Positions 58,568 to 64,000 of a stretch of 64,000 nt of DNA are shown one piece after another. Each line of letters begins with the position of its first letter. Within the stretch, counting starts at the first letter, position 1. The notes below the pieces were generated by a model that saw nothing but the letters and a program-made list of their open reading frames with translations, did not search any database and had not been told where the DNA came from. Position numbers and translations under genes: made by a program. The DNA comes from Ignavibacteria bacterium. Its GTDB lineage: Bacteria > Bacteroidota > Ignavibacteria > Kapaibacteriales > UBA961. The DNA is taken from assembly GCA_016720145.1 (NCBI GenBank), contig JADJXV010000004.1, forward strand, positions 186,001 through 250,000. Direction: 5' to 3'.

Positions 58568-58741
58568 ATGAAAAATAAGAAAGAATATGTGGATATCGAA
58601 GATATAGGTCCGTCAGAACCTCTTACTCCAATAGAAAAACAAGCTATAAGCGACTTTATTAAACAACGAAAACTAGAAATCTCAAGACCAGATGATTTGC
58701 CTGAGAAAAATAGAGAAAAGCGGCAAAAAGTACCGGCATAG
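58568..58741 (+). CDS. Small hypothetical protein
   Basis: This 57-residue frame is MKNKKEYVDIEDIGPSEPLT, PIEKQAISDFIKQRKLEIS and a basic tail ending KRQKVPA. It lies between two copies of the CGCAAAG repeat. The composition is protein-like (acidic N-terminus, amphipathic helix). The size and layout would suit the antitoxin half of a broken pair, but no partner is adjacent. Confidence 0.4.
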   Translation: MKNKKEYVDIEDIGPSEPLTPIEKQAISDFIKQRKLEISRPDDLPEKNREKRQKVPA

Positions 58742-58789
58742 ATTGGTGTAATGGGTCTATCCTGTGCCGCGTGTTTTTAACACTTAAAA

Positions 58790-58860
58790 ATAAAGGGTTA
58801 CGCAAAGTACGCAGAGAATATCCTCTGCGCCTCCTTAGCGTTAAAATTTTCTCTAAGAAA
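58790..58860. repeat. Intergenic CGCAAAG-type repeat, second copy
   Basis: GGGTTACGCAAAGTACGCAG and GAATATCCTCTGCGCC, then TTAGCGTTAAAATTT. It matches the 58442-58520 copy. Confidence 0.6.
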
Positions 58861-58928
58861 ACTAGAGCAGAGAGTGGAATTCAGCTTACAATCAAAGTGA
58901 AAATTATAAGAATTATACCAATAAAAAT

Positions 58929-59273
58929 ATGATCGATCCCCTACAAACTCTGATGGTCATTGAAGCTTTAGAGAATTTTCTAGAGAGAAAACGACCACCC
59001 GTCCATATCAGAGATCAGGTGGACATTGGGTATAGAATAGACAACCAAAGCATTGTTATTTATGAAGTTAGACCGAAATGGAGTAATCCTTCCGAAATAC
59101 ATGAATCTCCATTTGCGAAAGCAACGTATGTGAAAGCAAAGGACTTGTGGAAGATATTTTGGATGAGAGCAGATTTGAAATGGCATTCTTACCAACCTGT
59201 GCCTGCGGTAAAATCTATTCGGGACTTCCTTACAGTGGTTGAAGAAGATCCACAAGGCTGTTTCTGGGGGTAA
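58929..59273 (+). CDS. DUF3024 protein
   Basis: This 114-residue intact protein matches DUF3024 along its whole length: IEALENFLERKRPPVHIRDQ, VDIGYRIDNQSIVIYEVRP, KATYVKAKDLWKIFWMRADL, KWHSYQP and a C-terminal DPQGCFWG. The family is widespread in bacteria and uncharacterised. It is followed after 67 nt by a convergent toxin-antitoxin pair on the other strand. Confidence 0.88.
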   Translation: MIDPLQTLMVIEALENFLERKRPPVHIRDQVDIGYRIDNQSIVIYEVRPKWSNPSEIHESPFAKATYVKAKDLWKIFWMRADLKWHSYQPVPAVKSIRDFLTVVEEDPQGCFWG

Positions 59274-59340
59274 TGGTATGAATTGTTGGATGTGTTAACG
59301 GCGGTATTGACTTGTAAATCAAGAGAAGTACCAAAGGTTA

Positions 59341-59594
59341 TTACTGATACATATCTTTGCGGTGACCGAGGGTAATTACTTCTATGACAAGTATAGTATC
59401 GAAAATATCGTAGATGATGCGGTAGTCGCCGACCCGTATTCTATAACTTGTACTACCTTTTAGCTTTTTCATCCATGCGGACGAGGCGTCTCGGCAAGAC
59501 TGTATGCGGCTTTTTTAATAGCAGAGAAATAAGGTTCCTGAATTTTCTCAAGCTCTTTAAATGCAGTCTTGGTGAAATTAACGTGATATGCCAT
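59341..59594 (-). CDS. RelE/ParE-family toxin, one frameshift
   Basis: ATG 59594 gives MAYHVNFTKTAFKELEKIQE and YFSAIKKAAYSLAETPRPHG. After one indel near 59468 it reads KKLKGSTSYRIRVGDYRIIY and DIFDTILVIEVITLGHRKDM, stop 59341. The repaired 84 residues have the classic RelE/ParE pattern (KLKG...YRIRVGDYRIIY...HR). It overlaps the antitoxin 3' end by 17 nt. RelE proteins cut mRNA on the ribosome, while ParE proteins poison gyrase; the sequence does not decide. Confidence 0.87.
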
Positions 59595-59809
59595 TTTTTT
59601 TTGTTTCGTTTATTTTCAATCATCTTAAATGCTTCTTCTAGAGGAATACGTTCACCCGTATCATCTTTCTTTGCTTCATTATACAGGCGCACATCTTCTA
59701 CATCTTCGAGTTCTTCAATAATTGCATCAAATTCTTTTGCCGTCAGAATAACGAATGAACGTTTGCCCTTTGCATCATTGATGAATTGGGGTTTCAGAGG
59801 AGTAGTCAT
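59578..59809 (-). CDS. Phd/RelB-like antitoxin
   Basis: It starts MTTPLKPQFINDAKGKRSFV and reads ILTAKEFDAIIEELEDVEDV, RLYNEAKKDDTGERIPLEEA. With one A removed from the nine-A run near 59600 it ends NKKNGISR at 59578, ~76 residues. The uncorrected frame runs on to 59453 through the toxin gene in a wrong frame. It is upstream of, and coupled to, the RelE/ParE toxin. Confidence 0.82.
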
Positions 59810-60001
59810 ACGATTGAATAAAAAGTGGCTAAAATTCATAGCAAAAATATTGAAAAGGCAGAACATTCGGTCGATAAATTTCAGCAGAGTACAATCATCA
59901 GGATTGAATCCAAGGAGTTATGTAATTCTATCGAATTAACCATCTATCTTACGAACCTGAATAATTTCCCGCAAGTTCCAACACTCGCAAAATTTCAATC
60001 T

Positions 60002-61942
60002 TCACAACGATACATCCATCTGGAAAATGAACTTCTGTTCGGCATTCCCTTCGATCTCGCTTGTTCCACTTCCGAGAGACGTCACGCTGTTTTTGGCAGT
60101 GACAGTGTAATTTGCTCCAAGGGACAACTGCGGTATAGGCTTGTAATTCAAGAGGATAAATGACCTTGCGCCATTGCCGTAGAGAGCCGGATTACCAAGT
60201 ACACCGGGCACGGATGGTTCGAATGTCCATCGCGCAGATGCATAGCTGTCCGTCGAAAAATATGCAATGCGCGCACCGATTTTCCAACGTTCGCTCCGCC
60301 ACCAGATCTCACCAAAACCCACCACGCCAACTTCACGCGGTTGCATTTTCTCAAAGTCACAATACACTGCTTCCATGCGGAATCGAGTGCGGATTTCCGG
60401 CGTCGCCTCATGCTGCACTTCCGCCCGAAGAGAAGTGACAGTTCGCTGATAGACACCACGTAATCCATCCTCACTCGTGAATCCGTCTGTCTTATTTTCA
60501 GTATGGAAGCGAAATACTGCCATCGTAGGACGGGTGATTTTCCATCGGCATTCGGCTAAAATATCGGCTCCTCTGGTGGGTGAATACATACCAAAACGTG
60601 GTCTAATTGATTGATACAAATCAGCATACGCCATAAGTTCGAGTCCTGGCGCTCCTCGCCAGAAGAGTCCGGTATAGACTCCTGCTTCATTACTTGGAGA
60701 GGGGAATTCACCAAAATTATACCCAAAAGGTGAACGGAATTCCGGGGAAAAGTAGCGTATACCGAGTGCTGATTTTACATTTTTACCGGTGAATTCCATG
60801 CTGAATTTTAACCCATTATTCCCACCTGCATCACGGCTGAATTCGCCAAGGAGGAGAGAATTTGCAGATGAATAAGCGCTATAAAGTGATGTTAAGACAC
60901 CTGACTGCCCGGAAAAAACGCTAGTAGAACTACTCACAATCGGCTTTTCATAGCGTAATGAAAGAGCAGATGCGCCGATCGTCCAAGCGCGGGAAATTGT
61001 CCATTCGGCAATTAATCCTATGGTTTTCTCGCCAAGTGCGTTACGCTTTGCAATCTCGGAAGACGTTCTGAATAAACCACTTATGTCGAGAGATGTTGCC
61101 ACATTTTGCGCAGAATCAATCGAACCGGACCGGCGAATAGATGAATAAAACCCTATGATTTCTAAAGAAGAATTATCTGCAATAGGGATCGTAGCTTCCA
61201 CAGCTGCACCGCGAAAGTATCGATATTCAATCGACGAACGATACGGACTAATTCCACTGCCTTGTTGGATCACAGGCGAAATGACCTCACTACCTTTTTT
61301 AGAGCCGAATCCCTGCCAAATGATGCTCCCAAGACCACTTTCAGCGGTGAAGTCGCCGAGAACTAATCGGAAGGAATTGTCCTTGTACTCAGCAAAGCCA
61401 CTCATAAAATCGTTGATAGTACGTTCACCTGGAGCTTTGGAGGCGGTGACTCCTGCAGAGAAATTACCGACTCCACCGGTGATACGTTGATAGAGTGTGA
61501 GTGATGACCCAATAAAAGCGCTATCGAGGATACCTTTATTTTCTTGAACTCTATGTTGAGTCCGTGTGCGGTAACTGAGCCACGCGGGCTTTGTATCTTT
61601 TGGGTTTTCAAGGAGTACGCAGCGTTCGAGGAGAACGTATTGTGCTTCTGTAAGATGCACAGAGTCTGCTATTTCGGTCAAGGATAATTGCGGGTAATTC
61701 TTGGCAAGTCGTATTATTTTTTTGGCGTTTGCAAGGGATACTCCGGGTAGGAAGAGGAGAGTTCGAGGATTTGCAGATCTCAAGATAATTGGGTGATCGG
61801 CATAGTACTCGATAGTATTCAAAAGAGGAGCGTCATCACTATCTCTGCTAATTACTTCGAGAGCGGGTTCGAGTGGTGTCGATTTTTCTTGAGCAAGTAT
61901 CGTCGAGACAGACAAGAAGAGTATAACTATTATTGTTTTCAT
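60002..61942 (-). CDS. Outer-membrane beta-barrel protein with N-terminal helix-hairpin-helix
   Basis: This 646-residue intact protein starts MKTIIVILFLSVSTILAQ (signal peptide; ATG 61942). Residues ~45-105 contain paired helix-hairpin-helix units (LLFLPGVSLANAKKIIRLAK, NYPQLSLTEIADSVHLTEAQ) like ComEA-type modules. The rest is a series of amphipathic strands, with aromatic girdle residues, ending KFIFQMDVSL, which fits an outer-membrane barrel with a terminal aromatic/aliphatic strand. HhH-barrel proteins of this kind occur across Bacteroidota and Chlorobiota. A role in DNA uptake is conceivable, given the ComEA-like part, but is inference. Confidence 0.75.
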   Translation of the reverse strand: MKTIIVILFLSVSTILAQEKSTPLEPALEVISRDSDDAPLLNTIEYYADHPIILRSANPRTLLFLPGVSLANAKKIIRLAKNYPQLSLTEIADSVHLTEAQYVLLERCVLLENPKDTKPAWLSYRTRTQHRVQENKGILDSAFIGSSLTLYQRITGGVGNFSAGVTASKAPGERTINDFMSGFAEYKDNSFRLVLGDFTAESGLGSIIWQGFGSKKGSEVISPVIQQGSGISPYRSSIEYRYFRGAAVEATIPIADNSSLEIIGFYSSIRRSGSIDSAQNVATSLDISGLFRTSSEIAKRNALGEKTIGLIAEWTISRAWTIGASALSLRYEKPIVSSSTSVFSGQSGVLTSLYSAYSSANSLLLGEFSRDAGGNNGLKFSMEFTGKNVKSALGIRYFSPEFRSPFGYNFGEFPSPSNEAGVYTGLFWRGAPGLELMAYADLYQSIRPRFGMYSPTRGADILAECRWKITRPTMAVFRFHTENKTDGFTSEDGLRGVYQRTVTSLRAEVQHEATPEIRTRFRMEAVYCDFEKMQPREVGVVGFGEIWWRSERWKIGARIAYFSTDSYASARWTFEPSVPGVLGNPALYGNGARSFILLNYKPIPQLSLGANYTVTAKNSVTSLGSGTSEIEGNAEQKFIFQMDVSL

Positions 61943-61983
61943 TGGTGTATGAAAATATTGGTGGAAGTGAATACACAATATTC

Positions 61984-62060
61984 ACTGAAAAGGTGAAACA
62001 CTGAAAAAGTGAATCATGGAAAAGGTGATAGACTGAAAAGGTGATTCAAAGAAAAAGGTG
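61984..62060. repeat. Short tandem repeat (~16-nt unit)
   Basis: CTGAAAAGGTGA-type units recur about five times (61985, 62001, 62017, 62033 and 62049) with small changes. They lie directly between the HhH gene start and the terminator of the upstream gene, in the likely promoter region. Confidence 0.65.
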
Positions 62061-62090
62061 AAATTTCTCACAAAAGAAATTTCACCCTTT
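62052..62090 (-). terminator. Rho-independent terminator of the thioredoxin-like lipoprotein gene
   Basis: A perfect 12-bp stem (GGTGAAATTTCT / AGAAATTTCACC, 62057-62068 with 62075-62086), six-base loop, then a T-run on the minus strand, ~70 nt after the stop at 62158. Confidence 0.75.
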
Positions 62091-62157
62091 AGTTTTCAAA
62101 GTACGTTTTTGAGGTGGTCGTTCAAAAACGATGAAGATGCAGTTATCTAACAGTCAA

Positions 62158-62703
62158 TTATTTCGTAAATCCTTCTTGGAGCATGTCTTCAACTAATCTG
62201 CTACCTGCTTCGGTATCCGGCTGTGTAGGCAGATTTCCGTATAATTTTTCATTAAGTGATTGCATCACATAGACAGTCGATTCATTCTTTGTGACGAAGA
62301 TACTTGGCAGGCCACGAAGGGAGAAGCGAGTCATGAGCGGGTGCTTAACTTGTGATGAACGCATTGAGTAGATGGTAATCATTGAATCAGGAACTCCTGC
62401 TGACTGGAGCACTTTAATCGCATGAGGGAAAGTCTGTTTTGTACCGTTACAGCCACAGGAAGGATTGACAAATAAATAGACTTGTTGACGATTAGCTTTG
62501 AAAGCATCTGAAATTTCTTGTACTCTTGTGGCGGATGGAGTATAAGTTTCGACTTCGCCTTTGAACCAAGCATAGCCGGCAGAAGTTTTGAGGTCGGATA
62601 TTGTCATAAGTGTCGCTTCTGGCTCGGGTTCGACAGGGGAGCAAGCTGATAAACCAAAAGCGATTGTACAGATAAGTGCGAAGAGGAGTCGGTAATATTT
62701 CAT
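62158..62703 (-). CDS. Thioredoxin-fold lipoprotein
   Basis: This 181-residue protein has a lipoprotein signal MKYYRLLFALICTIAFGLSA followed by Cys21. The mature part has YLFVNPSCGCNGTKQTFPHA, a CGC motif placed where thioredoxins have CxxC, and GLPSIFVTKNES as the cis-Pro strand. It is probably a membrane-tethered periplasmic thiol protein. With CxC spacing, redox activity may differ from canonical thioredoxins. It is intact and followed by its own terminator. Confidence 0.75.
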   Translation of the reverse strand: MKYYRLLFALICTIAFGLSACSPVEPEPEATLMTISDLKTSAGYAWFKGEVETYTPSATRVQEISDAFKANRQQVYLFVNPSCGCNGTKQTFPHAIKVLQSAGVPDSMITIYSMRSSQVKHPLMTRFSLRGLPSIFVTKNESTVYVMQSLNEKLYGNLPTQPDTEAGSRLVEDMLQEGFTK

Positions 62704-62820
62704 AGTGTATCCTATCTAAGAATAAATGAGCAGTAATTGTACTGCGAAATTAGTATTTTTTTCGGTATAAACAAATTAGTAATTGTCAAAGAAATTTATC
62801 TATTGTGAAAGACCAATTTA

Positions 62821-63690
62821 TTAAAAAACATTAAAAACGACTGCTGCTAAAATTCCAAGAATTATCAGCCCAAAAATACATGTACTCCAAAGTAGCGCTG
62901 AATATTTAGATTCGAGGGTAGAGATTTGATTATTAAGAGCAAGAAGTCGCTGTTTTTGAGATTCAAAATTATCACTTCCTGTATCAGGCCGATTATTTGC
63001 TTCAATGGATAATTTGACTTGTGTAGCTTGATTTTCGATCTCAGTTTTTACTTTTCGAATTTTATCGTCCATTTCACGTTCAGCTTTGTCTATCATCGTT
63101 TCTACGATGCGTGTCGTCTCATCCACGATGAATTTTGTCTCGGTCACTTTACTTTTAAAATTGTCAATTTCATCACTGAGTAATGAGTGTGAACGCCGCT
63201 GCTGGTCCTGCAGTCCCCAAATTCGCTGGTCATGAGACACAATTTGATTAGACATTTGGCTCATGGCTATTTCGACTCGTTTTTCGGATTTTGAGAATTC
63301 TTTATCGACTTGCTTTTGTACTAATGACTTGATGCTGTCGATGACGAAAGAAAGCTCTGCATTACGCTCTTCGAATGAAAGATAGAGCTTCTCGAGGGAG
63401 GATTTGAGCTCGTGAATGGTATTCAACTCGTTATAAAGTCCTTCGATTGACTCGGCTTTTTGTTGAATTTCAAGAAGGGCTGTACTGACAGCTGAGTTCA
63501 ACTGAAGAATGGTATCTGCACTTCGACGTTCACTATCACGAACTAATGATTGCAGTTGTGAATTCTGCCGCGCAAACTCTAAGGATTCTTTCTGGAAATG
63601 TTCGAAAGCACGATTGTATTCATGTGCTTGCTGACGAATCGTACCGAATAATCCGAGTATTTCAGGACTTATTGATTTTGGGTTTTCCAT
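62821..63690 (-). CDS. Coiled-coil membrane-anchored protein
   Basis: This 289-residue protein is long coiled coil from ~15 to 260 (EYNRAFEHFQKESLEFARQN, DEIDNFKSKVTETKFIVDET) with a single C-terminal membrane helix (WSTCIFGLIILGILAAVVFN). Tail-anchored topology with the coiled coil in the cytoplasm is likely. No family recognised. Its start overlaps the upstream gene by 22 nt, so they form an operon. Confidence 0.7.
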   Translation of the reverse strand: MENPKSISPEILGLFGTIRQQAHEYNRAFEHFQKESLEFARQNSQLQSLVRDSERRSADTILQLNSAVSTALLEIQQKAESIEGLYNELNTIHELKSSLEKLYLSFEERNAELSFVIDSIKSLVQKQVDKEFSKSEKRVEIAMSQMSNQIVSHDQRIWGLQDQQRRSHSLLSDEIDNFKSKVTETKFIVDETTRIVETMIDKAEREMDDKIRKVKTEIENQATQVKLSIEANNRPDTGSDNFESQKQRLLALNNQISTLESKYSALLWSTCIFGLIILGILAAVVFNVF

Positions 63691-63977
63691 GGCTTCGTAT
63701 ATTCTAAGAAATAACTCAAACTCTCACACAAATCTTGTAACAACTCAGTTTCAAATTCAGGAATGACGCCCGGTGAATGTTCGAGTAACACGTTCATCAT
63801 TTCGTTTCTAAATTTCTCGTCATTCTCGAATGTCTGCGCTAAATATGTTTGGAGAAATCCATATAATGAATTCTCCTGAGCCAGCTCTTGATAAAACGTT
63901 CGTGGAGCTAACCCTTGAATTGCTGCTTTTGTAAAAGATCGGTGATTTACATGAATATCTTCAGATTCTGTTTCCAT
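63669..63977 (-). CDS. Small helical hypothetical protein
   Basis: This 102-residue protein (METESEDIHVNHRSFTKAAI to LLQDLCESLSYFLEYTKPW) is all-helical with no signal or membrane segment. It is the first gene of a two-gene operon with the coiled-coil protein. The start at 63977 is near the window edge; nothing more upstream can be judged. Confidence 0.65.
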   Translation of the reverse strand: METESEDIHVNHRSFTKAAIQGLAPRTFYQELAQENSLYGFLQTYLAQTFENDEKFRNEMMNVLLEHSPGVIPEFETELLQDLCESLSYFLEYTKPWKTQNQ

Positions 63978-64000
63978 CTTTTTCGATTGATGTTACTTAT

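Overview
The window looks like accessory-rich chromosome from a member of the Bacteroidota/Chlorobiota (FCB) group, possibly a Kapabacteria- or Ignavibacteria-like lineage (low confidence at that level). The pointers are a secreted protein with a type IX secretion C-terminal signal (54.2-56.3 kb), a 1679-residue hybrid sensor kinase with a two-component-regulator propeller, few Shine-Dalgarno motifs, and DUF6526, DUF2007 and DUF3024 genes. No rRNA, tRNA, CRISPR array, integrase or phage structural gene was seen. About 20 genes are broken by single-base indels, mostly in A/T homopolymers. At 16.6 kb there is a nonsense C/T homopolymer tract. Many 'pseudogenes' are therefore probably intact genes in an under-polished assembly, and they are annotated here as whole genes with the breaks noted.

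Layout. (1) 0-4.8 kb: a partial exported protein, a frameshifted hypothetical gene, a peptidase S51 gene between repeat blocks, and yefM-yoeB. (2) 4.8-10.6 kb: a tight minus-strand operon of low GC encoding a cytochrome P450, a lipoyl-less CATRA/E2-type acyltransferase, a sterol-desaturase/GH3 amide-synthetase fusion, and an enolase-superfamily racemase/epimerase. It looks like an uncharacterised route to a hydroxylated, amide-linked small molecule or lipid. (3) 10.7-29.1 kb: a minus-strand defence and toxin island. It holds KilA-N, three Fic genes, PIN, HigBA and XRE genes, McrBC, an AIPR abortive-infection protein and exported hypotheticals. Nearly every gene is separated by a ~100-nt repeat (family A), and attC-like inverted repeats occur at 26.2 and 27.0 kb. 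The island lies between degenerate copies of the sbcC 3' flank. (4) 29.1-33.9 kb: sbcDC. (5) 34-41 kb: a second cassette-like zone with family A inverted: DUF1016 fragments, a nitrilase-family amidase, DinB, a DUF433 fusion, an RNA ligase plus HD-Pnk RNA-repair operon, and a PIN toxin pair. (6) 40.9-43.6 kb: divergent pntAA and pntB. (7) 43.9-48.2 kb: a lipoprotein, mazEF, DUF3800 and DUF6526, set among ~160-nt three-hairpin repeats (family B). (8) 48.3-64 kb: a more ordinary region with the sensor kinase, DUF2007, a C25-like T9SS protein, a BRO-N protein, trpS, DUF3024, a ParE/Phd-type pair, an HhH outer-membrane barrel protein, a thioredoxin-like lipoprotein and a coiled-coil membrane protein.

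Two systems stand out: the P450/acyltransferase/desaturase-GH3/enolase operon, and the RNA ligase-HD-Pnk healing-and-sealing operon next to a PIN toxin. A third is the repeat-punctuated cassette array itself.
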